Counted from the first letter of the stretch, positions 8,147-18,365 are shown. The stretch is DNA of 64,000 nt from Shewanella sp. UCD-KL21 (GCF_001957135.1 NZ_MPHK01000001.1:1-64000); one strand, 5' to 3'. Notes: generated by a model from the sequence alone, not told the origin. Numbers and translations: made by a program.

Positions 8147-9757
8147 CTATTTCTTAGTAAGTGCTGCAGCTTCAGCTTGGCTTGCCATGTACTCGTTAAA
8201 GCTGCCGTGGAAGCTTAATAACTTTTGATCTCTTACATCAATGATGTGAGTTGCAAGAGATGATACAAACTCTCTATCGTGGCTCACGAAAATCAAGGTG
8301 CCTTCAAATTCTTTAAGGGCATTGTTTAGCGCTTCAATGGCTTCCATGTCCATGTGGTTGGTTGGCTCGTCCATGATGAGTACGTTTACATCCATCATCA
8401 TTAACTTACCAAACAACAGACGGTTCTTTTCACCACCTGAACAGTTACGGGCTTTCTTGTTGGCATCATCTTCAGTAAATAGAAGACGGCCTAACATGCC
8501 ACGTACCATCAAATCATTATGTTTTGGGGTGCGCCATTGCGACATCCAATCAAATAAACTTAGATCATTATCAAAATCTTTGCTGCTGTCTTGCGGGCAG
8601 TAACCGATAGCGGCATTTTCAGACCACTTAACCACACCTTCGTTATGGGTCAGATCGTTTACTAAACAGCGTAGTAGGGTTGTTTTACCGACACCGTTTT
8701 CACCAATAACAGCAAGCTTTGCGCCAGCTTCAAGGATAATGTTACCGCCTTGGAATAAGGTGTTATCTTCAAAACCATGGCCAACGTCTTCCATGATAAG
8801 CGCTTGACGATGCATTTTTTTGCTTTCGTCAAAACGTAATGAAGGCGTCATACGGCTAGATGATTTAACTTCATCTAGCGAAATTTTATCAAGCTTTTTA
8901 GCGCGAGAACTGGCTTGCTTCGCTTTAGATGCGTTAGCACCAAAACGGTTAACGAAGTCTTGAAGTTCAGCCATTTCAGCCACTTTCTTAGCGTTACCTG
9001 CTAACAGCTGCTCTTGGATTAACCCAGCAGCTTCAAGGAAGTATTCGTAATTACCTGGGTAAATACGTAGCTCACCGTAATCGATATCTGCCATATGAGT
9101 ACAGACAGTGTTCAAGAAATGTCTATCATGGGAGATGATGATCATGGTGCATTTACGTTTGTTTAGCTCATCTGCTAACCAACTAATGGTATGAATGTCC
9201 AAGTTGTTGGTCGGTTCATCAAGCAGCAAGATATCAGGGTTTGAGAATAAAGCTTGTGCCAGTAACACACGTAACTTTTTACCCGGAGCGACTTGGCTCA
9301 TTAAACCAAAGTGATATTCTTCATCAATACCGGCTTCAAGTAAGATTTCACCGGCGCGACTTTCTGCACTATAACCGTCCATTTCAGCAAACTCACTTTC
9401 TAGTTCACCGACTCTCATACCGTCTTCTTCAGTCATTTCTGGCAAAGAATAAATGCGTTCACGCTCTTGCTTTACTTCCCAAAGTTTAGGGTCGCCCTGA
9501 ATTACCGCATCAACTACGCTGTACTGTTCAAAGGCAAACTGATCCTGACTTAAGGTACCCACTTTTTGGCCCGGAGTAATAGACACGTTGCCAGAAGTCG
9601 GTGCAAGTTCACCACTTAGAATTTTCATGAAGGTTGATTTACCACAACCGTTAGCACCAATTAAACCATAACGGTTTCCGTGGCCAAATTTAGCTGAGAT
9701 GTTTTCAAACAATGGCTCTGGGCCAAACTGCATGGTGATATTTGCGGTAGAAATCAA
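8147..9757 (-). CDS. ybiT: ABC-F family ATPase YbiT
   Basis: This 536-residue soluble protein has two ATP-binding cassettes and no membrane segment, the ABC-F layout of proteins that act at the ribosomal E-site in translation. Domain 1 has GANGCGKST and [11 protein letters not shown]. The linker near 240-320 is the P-site-tRNA-interaction motif region, rich in Lys and Arg. Domain 2 has [16 protein letters not shown] and [11 protein letters not shown]. The N-terminus ([19 protein letters not shown]) and the whole length match E. coli YbiT (530 residues). The cassette-1 signature is degenerate (VAPGKKLR), as is usual in YbiT. It appears monocistronic, ended by the stem at 8073-8110. Confidence 0.95.
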   Translation of the reverse strand: MISTANITMQFGPEPLFENISAKFGHGNRYGLIGANGCGKSTFMKILSGELAPTSGNVSITPGQKVGTLSQDQFAFEQYSVVDAVIQGDPKLWEVKQERERIYSLPEMTEEDGMRVGELESEFAEMDGYSAESRAGEILLEAGIDEEYHFGLMSQVAPGKKLRVLLAQALFSNPDILLLDEPTNNLDIHTISWLADELNKRKCTMIIISHDRHFLNTVCTHMADIDYGELRIYPGNYEYFLEAAGLIQEQLLAGNAKKVAEMAELQDFVNRFGANASKAKQASSRAKKLDKISLDEVKSSSRMTPSLRFDESKKMHRQALIMEDVGHGFEDNTLFQGGNIILEAGAKLAVIGENGVGKTTLLRCLVNDLTHNEGVVKWSENAAIGYCPQDSSKDFDNDLSLFDWMSQWRTPKHNDLMVRGMLGRLLFTEDDANKKARNCSGGEKNRLLFGKLMMMDVNVLIMDEPTNHMDMEAIEALNNALKEFEGTLIFVSHDREFVSSLATHIIDVRDQKLLSFHGSFNEYMASQAEAAALTKK

Positions 9758-10013
9758 AGGAATATCCTGAATGGTTAAGTATGCAAAGCAAAGCTCGATG
9801 TACGATTAAAAAGGTACTTTGAGTTCAGCTAAGCTAAGCAGATAAACGCTGACCTTAAAAAGGCAGAGCATTTACGTAGGTAAAACAGCCGCGGATTATA
9901 CAGACATAACTGCTCATATGTCGAGCAGCCAATGCAGTTAAAGTATATTTTTGGCCTGTTTAGTGCAATTTAATGGGCAAATGCTCAATAGTGAATGTTT
10001 TATCGGGAATTAA

Positions 10014-10883
10014 TTACTGTTTTGCCTGTAAGTTTTTAACCAGTGGTTCACAGGAAAGCGGTTTTTGTTTTAAAGGCCTTGGCTTGGGCGCTGCTGCCGT
10101 TTTTGGGTTTTTAGCTTGTTGCTGGCTTGCCGCCGCACGCTTAAGTTGCTGGGTCCACCAAGTTAATTCTTCACAGCCATGGCCTGATTTAATGGACTGC
10201 TGCGCTTTACATAAGCTATCAGTTTCAGGGCAATGCAAACGCACATGCATGTGAGAGGTATGGCCCCACCAAGGACGAATTTTTTGTAGCCAAGTATCCT
10301 TATCGCCTCGTTCATTACACAGCTGCTGCTTGATGATTGGATTAACAAAAATCCGGGCCACCTGTTTATCCTCTGCAGCGACTTTTAGCATGGTTTTATG
10401 CTGTTTTGACCATGCTTGATTAACGGTTAATTTATCTATATCAACCACTGATAAATGACGTGGATTTTGTAATTCTTGAGGCTTGAGTGGCGCCTCGGTT
10501 AGTTTTAGCCAAATGTCCACATCTAAGCCTATTTGATGGCTGCTGTGGCCAAAATCAAATTGACCGCCGCGGGGCATCGACATATCACCGATAAGAATAT
10601 TATTGATCCCTTGCTGGGTTAGCTGCTTTGAATAGTGACTGACAAAATTCACGAGATTAGGGTGGCCATAAAAACGCTGCCGCTGACTACGAATAACTTG
10701 GTAGCCGTCACCCGTTAACGGCAGTGGCTGTGCGCCTGATAAACAGCCATTCGCATAGCCGCCAATGGCTGCCACTTGTCCTTGATAGATGCTGGTGGCG
10801 AGTTCCCAAGGATTGGTTCTGGCCTGCAGCGGATAAGTGCTTAACAAACTTAATAGCACTAATACGGTGTGTAAGCGCGTCAT
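10014..10883 (-). CDS. mepA: Penicillin-insensitive murein endopeptidase MepA
   Basis: MepA is a periplasmic LAS-type zinc peptidase that cuts D-Ala-meso-DAP crosslinks in peptidoglycan. The chosen start (10883) gives a signal peptide (MTRLHTVLVLLSLLSTYPLQA) right at the N-terminus; the longer frame starting at 10961 would bury it behind 26 residues. Motifs seen are GDMSMPRGGQFDFGHSSHQ with IGLDVDIW (zinc ligands H and D) near 112-135 and WWGHTSHMHVRL near 215. The C-terminal 30 residues are a Lys/Pro/Ala-rich tail. It stands between ybiT and the hydroxy-acid cluster without an obvious operon. Confidence 0.93.
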   Translation of the reverse strand: MTRLHTVLVLLSLLSTYPLQARTNPWELATSIYQGQVAAIGGYANGCLSGAQPLPLTGDGYQVIRSQRQRFYGHPNLVNFVSHYSKQLTQQGINNILIGDMSMPRGGQFDFGHSSHQIGLDVDIWLKLTEAPLKPQELQNPRHLSVVDIDKLTVNQAWSKQHKTMLKVAAEDKQVARIFVNPIIKQQLCNERGDKDTWLQKIRPWWGHTSHMHVRLHCPETDSLCKAQQSIKSGHGCEELTWWTQQLKRAAASQQQAKNPKTAAAPKPRPLKQKPLSCEPLVKNLQAKQ

Positions 10884-11073
10884 AGCAACATTACTCCCAC
10901 AAGGCGTTGAATTAAAGATATAGGAAATGAGCGAGTTAATTAACGAATGATTGATAATCAAATCACTTATAAGCTCAACAAAAGTATAGAAGGCGATATG
11001 AATTAGGCGAGTGAATAACGCGGATTAGTTTGAATGCTTAATTCTACTAAGTCTTAGCATTATGACACTAGAG

Positions 11074-11111
11074 CATCAGGCCTGCGAAGGGGGGAGCTCG
11101 CTGACCTGATG
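11074..11111 (-). terminator. Hairpin downstream of the hydroxyacid oxidase gene
   Basis: CATCAGG (11074-11080) pairs with CCTGATG (11105-11111) around a GC-rich loop just beyond the 3' end of the leftward two-gene unit. There is no strong U-run, so it may protect the mRNA end or be Rho-associated. Confidence 0.35.
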
Positions 11112-11159
11112 TTGTTCTAAGTTAATATGATCTCACTTAAAGCGGACAACTAATGGTGG

Positions 11160-12314
11160 TTAACGCTTACGGATCATGCTGGTGTTAATATCCTTAAGGC
11201 TTTGACAACCTGCCAACGCCATAGTACGGACTAATTCTGTTTTGAGTATGCTGATGGCTTTTTCTGCGCCAGCTTGACCGCCCGCAGCCAGGCCATAGGC
11301 GTACGCTCTGCCAAGTGATACGGCATTCGCGCCTAAGGCTATAGCCTTAAAAATATCACTGCCGCGTCTTATGCCGCCATCGACGATGATTTCTATGTCT
11401 GGACCGACTGCCGCGCGAATGTCAGCCACCATTTCGATTGGCGCAGGGGTGCAATCCAGCTGTCTGCCACCATGATTTGAGATCATAATGGCCGATGCGC
11501 CAATGTGTTTAGCTTTAACTGCATCATCTACCGACATAATGCCTTTGATAGCAAAAGGGCCGCCCCATTGTTTAATCATTTTGGCGGCGTGATCCCAAGT
11601 GAGATTTCGCTCCAATAGGTTCCCCATATACTTAAGGAAGCTTTCGGTATCGCCAGATGAGGGGGCTTTATTTAGGTTAACTAAATCTTTGCCACCTGAC
11701 ATAAAGTAGTTTTTTACCCACAAAGGATGTTTGGCAAACTCAAACATGCTTTTTAGGCTGAGATTCATTGGTATGGTTAAGCCATTTTTTATGTCTCGCT
11801 CTCGATTGCCGCCCACCACGGTATCAACGGTTAAACACATGGCTTGGTATTTTGCCGCTTTTGCTCGCTGCATAATTTCTTCATTTAATTGCTGATCCGT
11901 TACCACATACACCTGAAACATTTTATTGCCATAACTACTGCTGGCAACCTCTTCAATGGTTTTGGAAGAGAAAGTGGATAAGGTAAATATAATATCTTGT
12001 TTATCAGCGGCTTTAGCCCCTGCGATATCAGCATCAGCATTAAACATGCGCTGCTGGCCCACAGGTGAAATAAACAATGGCGCCGACATGTCACAGCCCA
12101 GTAAATGGCAGCGGGTATTGATGTCGGTGACATTAGTGAGACACTTAGGAATAATCTGATATTGATCAAAGGCATTAACATTGTGGCTCAAAGACACTTC
12201 ATCATCAGCACCGCCTGCCATGTAGTCATATACAGGTAAGGGCAGGTTTTTATGTGCAAGCTGATGTAATTGCTCAATGTTAAAGCATTTTTCTAAAGAC
12301 TTAGTTAATAACAT
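11160..12314 (-). CDS. FMN-dependent alpha-hydroxy-acid oxidase/dehydrogenase
   Basis: This is a member of the glycolate oxidase / L-lactate dehydrogenase family, which oxidises L-2-hydroxy acids to 2-oxo acids using FMN. Visible family blocks are PVYDYMAGGADDE near residue 26, PLFISPVGQQRM, TLSTFSSKTIEEV, QVYVVTDQ, the active-site ISNHGGRQLDCTPAPIE near 278 (catalytic His and substrate Arg) and VDGGIRRGSDIFKAIALGA (FMN phosphate loop). The start at 12314 is preferred because the longer frame would begin inside the upstream dehydrogenase gene. It follows that gene by 10 nt, so the two are almost certainly co-transcribed. The substrate is not determined by sequence. Confidence 0.88.
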   Translation of the reverse strand: MLLTKSLEKCFNIEQLHQLAHKNLPLPVYDYMAGGADDEVSLSHNVNAFDQYQIIPKCLTNVTDINTRCHLLGCDMSAPLFISPVGQQRMFNADADIAGAKAADKQDIIFTLSTFSSKTIEEVASSSYGNKMFQVYVVTDQQLNEEIMQRAKAAKYQAMCLTVDTVVGGNRERDIKNGLTIPMNLSLKSMFEFAKHPLWVKNYFMSGGKDLVNLNKAPSSGDTESFLKYMGNLLERNLTWDHAAKMIKQWGGPFAIKGIMSVDDAVKAKHIGASAIMISNHGGRQLDCTPAPIEMVADIRAAVGPDIEIIVDGGIRRGSDIFKAIALGANAVSLGRAYAYGLAAGGQAGAEKAISILKTELVRTMALAGCQSLKDINTSMIRKR

Positions 12315-12324
12315 AGCGGCCGCT

Positions 12325-13260
12325 CTATACTGGAGTTGATAATGGTTTGCCTTCAAGCATTGCAATCACATTTTGTAAGGCTTTACCTGCCATAGCTTGA
12401 CGGCATTCAGCCGTTGCGCTGCCAATATGCGGGGTTAAGGTGACATTTTCAAAATCAAGATAGCCAGAGTGGAAATCCGGCTCGCCATCAAATACATCTA
12501 ACCCTGCAGCGGCAATTTTACCGCTTTTAAGTGCATCGATGAGGGCATTATCATCAATTAATCCGCCGCGGCCGGTATTGATTAAAATAGCGCCATCGTT
12601 GCAATTAGCTAAGCTATCAGCATTGATTATCTGTTTTGACTCAGGGGTGAGCGGGCAATGCAAACTAATGATATCTACAGTCGATAACAAGCTCGCCAGA
12701 CTGTCACAATAATGGGCTTGATAGTTTGCTTCGGCTTCGACATCTTGGGAGCGATTATAATAATAAATATCCATATTAAACGCTTTGGCGCGGCGCGCGA
12801 CAGCTTGGCCTATGTTACCCATTCCCACAATGCCTAATTTTTTACCGTGGACTTGATTTCCCATCATGGCCATTGGCGCTTGTTTAGACCATTGACCGCT
12901 GCGTAAAAAGCGCTCATTGGCGCCAAGTCGGCGGCAAGTGGCAAGGAGTAACCCAAAGGCTAAGTCGGCAGTATCTTCAGTTACCACCGGGGTGTTAGTT
13001 ACTGAAATAGAGCGCGCTTTAGCGGCGTTAAGATCGATATTATCAACGCCAATACCAATATTGGCGATTAATGTAATGGATGTCGGCAAGGTATTAATAA
13101 AATCAGCACTAACGGCATCTAATGCTGTTGTTAAGTACACCTTTGCACCTGTAAAAACAGCGTAATCACCTTCAAATACACGCACTTCAATTGCGGAGCC
13201 ATTAGCGCTAATTGGCGGCAGAGGTAATGGGCGCGAAAGTACAATAATATCAGTCATCAT
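12325..13260 (-). CDS. D-isomer-specific 2-hydroxyacid dehydrogenase
   Basis: This 311-residue NAD(P)-dependent oxidoreductase interconverts 2-oxo and D-2-hydroxy acids (family of GhrB, phosphoglycerate and formate dehydrogenase). Features are NIGIGVDNIDL near 67, TADLAFGLLLA, the nucleotide-binding GIVGMGNIGQAVARRAK near 143, INTGRGGLIDD and catalytic Arg near 226, and LTPHIGSATAE with catalytic His near 275. The chosen start (13260) is the first of two adjacent ATGs directly after AAAGGACAAG; the frame is open farther upstream without a ribosome site. First gene of a leftward pair with the FMN oxidase; divergent from the Crp/Fnr-type regulator. A dyad at 13375-13388 lies in the shared upstream region. 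Confidence 0.9.
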   Translation of the reverse strand: MMTDIIVLSRPLPLPPISANGSAIEVRVFEGDYAVFTGAKVYLTTALDAVSADFINTLPTSITLIANIGIGVDNIDLNAAKARSISVTNTPVVTEDTADLAFGLLLATCRRLGANERFLRSGQWSKQAPMAMMGNQVHGKKLGIVGMGNIGQAVARRAKAFNMDIYYYNRSQDVEAEANYQAHYCDSLASLLSTVDIISLHCPLTPESKQIINADSLANCNDGAILINTGRGGLIDDNALIDALKSGKIAAAGLDVFDGEPDFHSGYLDFENVTLTPHIGSATAECRQAMAGKALQNVIAMLEGKPLSTPV

Positions 13261-13374
13261 CTTGTCCTTTTTATTATTTTTATGGGCAATCAATTGGTTT
13301 TAAGTCAGGCTATTTCAGTCATAAGTGTTGCAGCTAGTGATTGTGTAGAGTGCCAGTAGCGATTGTTTGTTTCC

Positions 13375-13388
13375 GCAACAAATGTTGC
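13375..13388. promoter_or_regulatory. Candidate operator (GCAACA-AA-TGTTGC dyad)
   Basis: A perfect 6-bp inverted repeat with a 2-nt AA centre lies about 115 nt upstream of the dehydrogenase-oxidase operon and about 260 nt upstream of the regulator gene. Its core ACAAATGT (13378-13385) recurs at 14514 and 18252, each upstream of another gene of the cluster. Confidence 0.45.
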
Positions 13389-13648
13389 ATTTTAGATGCG
13401 TTAGCGTCGATAACGACATAAAATTTATAAACTTAATTGGCTTGCTTTTGTGGACGATAATAACGTGTTTACGATAAATATCACTATTAATTGGTAAAAG
13501 TATCGGGTTGTGAAGTGGATAAAAACCTAGGCCGTACTTGTTGCTAGCTTGTGGTTTTTTTAGCCTTTGCCTTTGTAGGGACTATCACTTAATCTAGCCA
13601 TGATTGACCAATAATAATAAGTTCGAATGAACAAGGACTAACTGCACT

Positions 13649-14368
13649 ATGTTAACAATTGAACACCTACATAATTGGCGCGCTGAATTACCCTGTGAAA
13701 TACAGCAGCAAATATCCCACAGGCTTAGCTTTAAAAAATTTCGTAAAGATGAATTTATTTACAGCTCAGGTGAAACCTCAAACTGTGGCTTTCAAGTGGT
13801 ATCAGGTAAAGTCAAAATTTGTAATTACAATAAAGAAGGTCGGGAGTTAATTGTGGCCATTTTGCATGCAGGTGATTGCTTTGGGGATATCGGATTAATC
13901 ACCCGCTATAATCGACCTAACTATGCAGTAGCATGCGCTGATGTTGAAGTTAATGTATTGTCACATAAAGATTATTTACATTTAAGTCAGCACTTTCCTG
14001 AAATGTCGATCGCACTCAACCGCTTTCTATGTACCCGCATTCAATACACTTTTGCCAGTTTAAATGAAGCATTATTACTGCCACTATACGAACGCTTAGG
14101 CGCATCGATTGTAAGGCTTGCCCTAAGCCGCGGCGCCAAAGAACTTGAAGCCGTCTCTTTACCTGATATATCACAAGAAATGCTCGGGCAAATGGTGGGG
14201 GCAACACGGCAAAGCGTCGGGCGAGAATTGAAAAAAATGCAGCAAGAAAACTTGATTCAAATCGAGTACGGCAAAATTTTTATTAATGATATTGATAACA
14301 TGATCAAATTGTTTGATTTGAATTTGTCACATCAAGCCATAGTGCCGCTGTACTCGACAACAACTTAG
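13649..14368 (+). CDS. Crp/Fnr-family transcriptional regulator
   Basis: This 239-residue protein has an N-terminal cyclic-nucleotide-binding-type beta-roll (residues about 25-130; FKKFRKDEFIYSSGETS, GDCFGDIGLI) and a C-terminal winged helix (about 155-225; LPDISQEMLGQMVGATRQSV then GRELKKM as recognition helix, YGKIFI as wing). There is no Fnr-type N-terminal cysteine cluster, so oxygen sensing by an iron-sulfur cluster is unlikely. The FGDIGLI segment differs from the CRP cAMP loop (FGELAL), so the ligand is unknown. It sits between the 2-hydroxyacid operon and the dehydratase-permease operon, and is inferred to control both. Confidence 0.88.
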   Translation: MLTIEHLHNWRAELPCEIQQQISHRLSFKKFRKDEFIYSSGETSNCGFQVVSGKVKICNYNKEGRELIVAILHAGDCFGDIGLITRYNRPNYAVACADVEVNVLSHKDYLHLSQHFPEMSIALNRFLCTRIQYTFASLNEALLLPLYERLGASIVRLALSRGAKELEAVSLPDISQEMLGQMVGATRQSVGRELKKMQQENLIQIEYGKIFINDIDNMIKLFDLNLSHQAIVPLYSTTT

Positions 14369-14433
14369 TTGCTTTAAGTAATTGATTATATAGAGTTAGC
14401 TGCTTTGATTCGGGTGTTTACCCCATTGTGGCG

Positions 14434-14461
14434 AAGCTTAGTCGAATAAGCTTAGTCGAAT
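14434..14461. repeat. 14-bp exact tandem duplication
   Basis: AAGCTTAGTCGAAT is present twice in a row (14434-14447 and 14448-14461) between the regulator gene and the dehydratase promoter. Confidence 0.9.
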
Positions 14462-14509
14462 TGGTAATGTCAATTAAGTGTCCACCTGAGCTAATTAGCT
14501 CTTATTAAA

Positions 14510-14525
14510 TGTCACAAATGTGACA
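14510..14525. promoter_or_regulatory. Candidate operator (TGTCACA-AA-TGTGACA dyad)
   Basis: A perfect 7-bp inverted repeat, 61-76 nt upstream of the dehydratase ATG. It can also be read as TGTCA-N6-TGACA, the half-site spacing typical of Crp/Fnr-family operators. It shares the ACAAATGT core with 13378 and 18252. Confidence 0.5.
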
Positions 14526-14585
14526 GAATTTAACAAATTACCTATGCCAAAGTGGTTAACACTAATAATAAAAACGAGAGTTAAC

Positions 14586-16430
14586 ATGCCAAAATTAAGA
14601 TCATCAAAAGTTGTCGACGGTAAAGGCGCAGCTGCAGCGCGTTCACTTTGGTTAGCGGGTGGATTACAGCAAACTGATTTTGGCAAGCCCATGATTGCCG
14701 TGGTTAATTCATTTACCGAGTTTGTCCCAGGTCATGTGCATTTACAAGAAGTTGGCCGCCTAGTGTGTGACGCTATTTTTGAAGCGGGCGGCATTGCCCG
14801 TGAGTTCAATACCATTGCTATCGATGACGGTATTGCCATGGGCCATGATGGCATGCTCTACAGCTTACCGAGCCGTGAAATCATTACTGACAGCATTGAA
14901 TATATGATTAATGCCCATTGTGTTGATGCGATGATCTGTATTTCAAACTGCGACAAAATCACCCCAGGCATGTTAATGGCCGGATTAAGGTTAAATATTC
15001 CAGTGATATTTGTCTCTGGCGGGCCTATGGAAGCAGGCCGCGTGGTTGAGAAAGATAAAGTTCAGCGTTTTGACCCCATTGATACCTATATTGCCGCTTT
15101 CAGTAGTCAGGAACTTGATGGTAAAAGCGCCGAGTTTTTAGAAAACCATGCCTGTCCTACCTGCGGCTCTTGTTCTGGCATGTTTACCGCAAACTCAATG
15201 AATTGCTTGGCTGAAGTATTAGGACTCGCACTACCGGGCAATGGCTCATTATTGGCGACCCATTCAGATCGCAAAGACTTGTTCACCCGCGCTGCCCAGC
15301 AAATCGTAACCAACACCAAAAAGTTCTATTTTGAAGACGATGACTCGGTGTTACCGCGCTCGATTGCCACTCGCGAAGCGTTTTTCAATGCGATGAAAGT
15401 GGATATTACTATGGGCGGATCTACCAACACCATTCTCCATTTGCTAGCCATGGCCCAAGAAGGCGAAGTAGATTTCAATCTCAGTGATATTGATGGCTTA
15501 TCCAGAAAAGTACCGCACCTTTGCAAGGTGTCACCAGCCACCAAAGATTATTATATGGAAGATGTTCACCGTGCTGGTGGCATGATGGCAATCATTGGCG
15601 AGCTCGAGCGAGCCGGATTAATTGACACCAGTGTTAAATCGGTTGGCGGCGGTACATTAGCGCAAATGCTAGCCTATTGGGATGTATTACGAACAGACAA
15701 CCCAGAAGTGCATGAGTACTTTAAAGCGGCTCCCGGAGGTAAACGTACGATTAAGGCCTATGGTCAGTCACAGCGCTGGAAAGAATTAGATTTAGACCGT
15801 GAAAAAGGTTGTATTCGGAATATCGACAACCCTTACAGCACCGAAGGTGGCTTGGCGGTTTTATACGGTAATATTTCTGAAAATGGCTGCATAGTTAAAA
15901 CCGCTGCAGTGTATGAACATATGCTCGACTTTACCGGTACTGCAAGAGTATTCAATCAGCAAGAAACGGCTTTGACCGCCATTGATACTGGTGAAATACA
16001 GCCTAATACCATCATCATTATTCGCTATGAAGGCCCTAAGGGCGGGCCCGGCATGCAAGAGATGCTAAAACCAACCATGAGCTTAAAAGCCCAAGGGTTA
16101 GACTCAAGCTGCGCACTGGTGACCGACGGGCGTTACTCTGGCGCCTCGGCTGGTTTGTCTGTGGGTCATGTTTCACCTGAGGCGGCTAATCAAGGTGCTA
16201 TCGGTTTAATTGAAGATGGCGATCAAATACGTATCGATATTCCTAATCGCTCGATTAATTTACTGATCACTGATGCGGCATTGCAGCAACGTCGAGAGGC
16301 GATGAATGCGTTACCTAAAGATCAAGCATGGCATCCCAATGAGCCGCGCACTCGGGTGGTTACTCGGGCGCTAAAATCTTATGCTGCATTTGCTACCAGT
16401 GCCGATCGCGGCGGATATCGTGAGCTATAA
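14586..16430 (+). CDS. IlvD/Edd-family dehydratase (dihydroxy-acid or sugar-acid dehydratase)
   Basis: This 614-residue iron-sulfur dehydratase converts 2,3-dihydroxy acids to 2-oxo-3-deoxy acids. The cluster ligands are visible: [10 protein letters not shown] near residue 120 and [17 protein letters not shown] near 191. [11 protein letters not shown] near 478 and the C-terminal [13 protein letters not shown] are also typical. The start at 14586 (MPKLRSSK) aligns with E. coli IlvD (MPKLRSAT); the frame extends 22 codons farther up without support. It is very IlvD-like, but lies with a gluconate-type permease and hydroxyacid dehydrogenases rather than ilv genes, so a catabolic substrate is more likely. 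The downstream permease starts 14 nt after its stop. Confidence 0.85.
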   Translation: MPKLRSSKVVDGKGAAAARSLWLAGGLQQTDFGKPMIAVVNSFTEFVPGHVHLQEVGRLVCDAIFEAGGIAREFNTIAIDDGIAMGHDGMLYSLPSREIITDSIEYMINAHCVDAMICISNCDKITPGMLMAGLRLNIPVIFVSGGPMEAGRVVEKDKVQRFDPIDTYIAAFSSQELDGKSAEFLENHACPTCGSCSGMFTANSMNCLAEVLGLALPGNGSLLATHSDRKDLFTRAAQQIVTNTKKFYFEDDDSVLPRSIATREAFFNAMKVDITMGGSTNTILHLLAMAQEGEVDFNLSDIDGLSRKVPHLCKVSPATKDYYMEDVHRAGGMMAIIGELERAGLIDTSVKSVGGGTLAQMLAYWDVLRTDNPEVHEYFKAAPGGKRTIKAYGQSQRWKELDLDREKGCIRNIDNPYSTEGGLAVLYGNISENGCIVKTAAVYEHMLDFTGTARVFNQQETALTAIDTGEIQPNTIIIIRYEGPKGGPGMQEMLKPTMSLKAQGLDSSCALVTDGRYSGASAGLSVGHVSPEAANQGAIGLIEDGDQIRIDIPNRSINLLITDAALQQRREAMNALPKDQAWHPNEPRTRVVTRALKSYAAFATSADRGGYREL

Positions 16431-16444
16431 ATGGAGTTATTGAT

Positions 16445-17803
16445 ATGGCTTTAGGGATTATTGCTGCATTAGCAGTGTTTATTTGGATGGCGATGCGTGG
16501 CTATAGCATTGTGCTGGCCTCGCTGGTGTGTTCCACCATAGTGATTATCACTAGCGGCATGGCGTTTGACAAAGCCATGCTAGAGTATTTCCCCACTGGC
16601 GCGTTGGGGGCTTTTACCTTTGCTGGACGGTTCTTTTTACTCTTTGCAGCAGGTGCGATGTTCGGACGTTTGTTAGCGGCAACAGGAGCGGCCAATAGCA
16701 TTGCGAATAAGTTAGTCGACACCTTAGGCGCTGAACGTGTGCTAATTATTACGGTATTATTTTCAGCTTTGCTTACCTATGGTGGCGTGGTGTTGTTTGT
16801 GGTTATTTTCACTATGTATCCGCTTGGGGTGCAGCTATTGCAACAAGCCAATGTGCCTAAGCGGTTATTTACTGGCGCTATTGCCTTAGGTATTGGTACT
16901 TTCACCATGACCGCGATGCCGGGGTCACCGTCAATTCATAATGTGATTTCTTCGGTATCGCTGAAAACCGACTTATTTGCCGCAGCGGGCTATGGCTTAT
17001 TCAGTAGCGCCATTATGTTGTCTTTGGGGCTGTGGTATCTTGAAAAGCAGCGCCACATAGCTAAGGCCAAGGGTGAGGGTTTTATCCCTTCTGAAAAAGA
17101 TAAACTGATTTTAGCCAATAATAAGCAAATGGCGATGCCATCTTGGTTTCGTTCAGTCATTCCCATTGCCGCTGTGGTTATTTGTATTGTCTCTCCTAGG
17201 ATCATCAGTGCTTTAGGCGTTAACGGCATTGAAGTTGTTGACTATGCCAATAGTCAGCCGATAATTTGGCCTTGTATGGCACTCTTGATTGGTATTATTA
17301 CCACCATAGTGTTATTTCCACGCATTCTACCCAGCAGTATTACCGAGCTTGGTCAAGGCGCTGAAGAATCTATATCGCCGTTAATCGCGACTTCAGTTGT
17401 CATTGGTTTTGGTGGCGTAGTCAGCCATACCGACACTTTTGCGCAGTTTTCCCAGTGGATCACCACATTAGATGTCCCTGTGCTGTTGTCGGTTTTTATT
17501 GCCGCAAGTTCAGTGTCAGCGATTGTGGGCTCGTCATCAGGTGGCTTGCAAATCTTTTTAGGGACTATGGCGCCTGTTTATCTTGATAAAGGCGTCGAAC
17601 CAGAGATCCTACATCGGGTTGCCGCAATGGCCAGTGGGGGATTTGATAGTCTGCCTCATTGTGGCGCAGTTGTGGCGATATTGGCGATAACCGGCCAAAC
17701 CCATAAATCAGCCTATAAAGATGTTGGGATTGTCACTGTGGTATTTCCAGTGATTGCCTGTTTAGCCACAATTGCAGTTTACTGGGCGATTAACCCGTTC
17801 TGA
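16445..17803 (+). CDS. GntP-family permease
   Basis: This 452-residue inner-membrane transporter has about 12 hydrophobic segments. The GntP family imports gluconate and related hydroxy or sugar acids by proton symport. Supporting stretches are AGRFFLLFAAGAMFGRLLAATGAA near residue 60, TYGGVVLFVVIFTMYPL near 112, MTAMPGSPSIHN near 158 and VGSSSGGLQIFLGTMAPVYL near 360, with SGGFDSLPHCGAVVAIL near the C-terminus. It is co-transcribed with the dehydratase (14-nt gap, GGAGTTATTGAT as ribosome site). It presumably imports the dehydratase substrate. Confidence 0.9.
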   Translation: MALGIIAALAVFIWMAMRGYSIVLASLVCSTIVIITSGMAFDKAMLEYFPTGALGAFTFAGRFFLLFAAGAMFGRLLAATGAANSIANKLVDTLGAERVLIITVLFSALLTYGGVVLFVVIFTMYPLGVQLLQQANVPKRLFTGAIALGIGTFTMTAMPGSPSIHNVISSVSLKTDLFAAAGYGLFSSAIMLSLGLWYLEKQRHIAKAKGEGFIPSEKDKLILANNKQMAMPSWFRSVIPIAAVVICIVSPRIISALGVNGIEVVDYANSQPIIWPCMALLIGIITTIVLFPRILPSSITELGQGAEESISPLIATSVVIGFGGVVSHTDTFAQFSQWITTLDVPVLLSVFIAASSVSAIVGSSSGGLQIFLGTMAPVYLDKGVEPEILHRVAAMASGGFDSLPHCGAVVAILAITGQTHKSAYKDVGIVTVVFPVIACLATIAVYWAINPF

Positions 17804-17829
17804 TGAAATCCAGCAAAGATCAAGGCACG

Positions 17830-17874
17830 CTAATGTTTAAATTGAGTCACTAAAGCTACTCATTTAAACATTAG
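17830..17874 (+). terminator. Long hairpin after the GntP gene
   Basis: CTAATGTTTAAATTGAGT pairs with ACTCATTTAAACATTAG apart from one bulged base, with a short loop. No U-run follows, so it may be a terminator with Rho or an mRNA-stabilising structure. Confidence 0.55.
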
Positions 17875-17918
17875 GCTGCCTATTCGCCATAGACTAAAGC
17901 TTGTGTTTTTTGGGTGAC

Positions 17919-17978
17919 AGTTTGTTAGGCAACACCTTGTTAAATAAAAGTCTGTTAGCTGAAAGCTTGTTAGATAGA
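17919..17978. repeat. Four imperfect 15-bp tandem units
   Basis: The units AGTTTGTTAGGCAAC, ACCTTGTTAAATAAA, AGTCTGTTAGCTGAA and AGCTTGTTAGATAGA follow one another at 15-bp spacing (17919-17978). The shared pattern is AGyyTGTTA followed by an A-rich half. No coding frame runs through it. Confidence 0.65.
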
Positions 17979-18246
17979 AAAGTGTTTGAAGCGGTACTTT
18001 TACAAGAGTTTAGTTTGAACCAAGCAAATGAGTTCTAGAAAAATTTTAATATTCTCACCATCCATAGTGGTCAGTCGCCGCCGCTCACATCGCTAACACA
18101 GCTAACAGCAGTAATGTAGCTAACTTGAGTTGAATTATTCTGAAAATGCCGTTGGCAAAGTAGCACGAGTAAGCTAGGTCGTTTAGGCTGCAAAGCTGCT
18201 CACCATTTTACATTCCCTTAAATTCTTAATGGTTAATCACAGCCAA

Positions 18247-18263
18247 TGGCAACAAATGTGGCA
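18247..18263. promoter_or_regulatory. Candidate operator upstream of the TonB receptor
   Basis: TGGCAACAAATGTGGCA contains the ACAAATGT core (18252-18259) with partly symmetric flanks, about 105 nt before the receptor ATG. It matches the two dyads near the regulator in core and right arm (GCA), tying the receptor to the same putative regulon. Confidence 0.4.
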
Positions 18264-18365
18264 GTTTATTGTACAGCGCTAGCGTTACCCTCAAATTAGT
18301 TAATGGTTTTTACAAATTATTAACATGAGCAAGAAAAATAATAATAGTCAATTTGGGGATTAACT

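Noticed and set aside
14586..16430. Calling the dehydratase ilvD outright
   Set aside because: The sequence is IlvD-like, but the neighbours (GntP permease, hydroxyacid enzymes, TonB receptor) are not branched-chain amino-acid genes; a paralogue with another substrate is more likely.
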